DNA of 64,000 nt from Doris montereyensis (lineage: Eukaryota; Mollusca; Gastropoda; Nudibranchia; Dorididae). The position numbers and the translations under genes are program-made. The notes beneath the pieces were generated by a model. That model had not been told where the DNA came from. It searched no databases and saw only the letters and a list, made by a program, of their open reading frames with translations. The stretch lies in the NCBI GenBank assembly GCA_037039925.1, contig JAXRKP010000453.1, forward strand, positions 127,001 through 191,000. Reading direction: 5' to 3'. This document shows, piece by piece, positions 63,871 to 64,000 of this stretch. Positions within the stretch are counted from its first letter, which is position 1, and the number at the start of each line of letters is the position of its first letter.

Positions 63871-64000
63871 ACCTACGTACATGTCTTAATTAGATTAACT
63901 ACAAAAGGAGTGAGCAGACTGAAGTCTAAAGTGAGGGACTCCAAAATAAGAAGTAGACAGGCTTTACAATTATTGTTCCTGTCTATGTTGAGATAAAGGA

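Overview
This window looks like nuclear DNA of an invertebrate animal, probably a gastropod mollusc. It is AT-rich, with small exons in long introns, GT..AG splice sites, several tRNA-derived SINE families, 5'-truncated LINEs, very many micro- and minisatellites, and clusters of a CTAGAT hexamer. The mollusc assignment is an inference from repeat style and protein similarity; the eukaryotic, intron-rich nature is seen directly.

Three protein-coding genes can be read. (1) 3979-4941, minus strand: the main coding exon of a six-finger C2H2 zinc-finger protein. A possible 5' exon lies near 7.69-7.88 kb, and the intron between them holds a 1.5 kb foldback element. (2) 8913-35532, plus strand: COG4, subunit 4 of the conserved oligomeric Golgi tethering complex. 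Twenty-two exons were placed by reading them against the known animal protein; one short exon, expected between 23.4 and 25.15 kb, was not found. (3) 54635-40869, minus strand: a Myb/SANT-like (trihelix type) DNA-binding protein in six coding exons. COG4 and the Myb/SANT gene converge on a repeat-rich spacer at 36.3-40.5 kb. From 55 to 64 kb there is no secure gene, only repeats, a pogo/Tigger-like MITE and a LINE 3' fragment.

The most striking signal is inside COG4. At several exon-intron junctions the intron carries a tandem array whose unit is a copy of the junction itself: the exon 7 donor (unit includes coding bases), the exon 11 acceptor (27-bp units that keep the reading frame), the exon 12 donor (about 46 units of 21 bp), the exon 13 donor and the exon 18 donor. 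An array also abuts the exon 13 acceptor. The gene is therefore lined with decoy splice sites.

A second theme is small indels, mostly one base and often in homopolymers, that break otherwise conserved frames in COG4 (exons 6, 15, 18, 19 and the exon 13 donor), in the zinc-finger exon (two) and in the LINE. Because the protein code resumes cleanly after each, base-calling errors in a long-read assembly explain them better than gene death, but the sequence alone cannot exclude a decayed copy.
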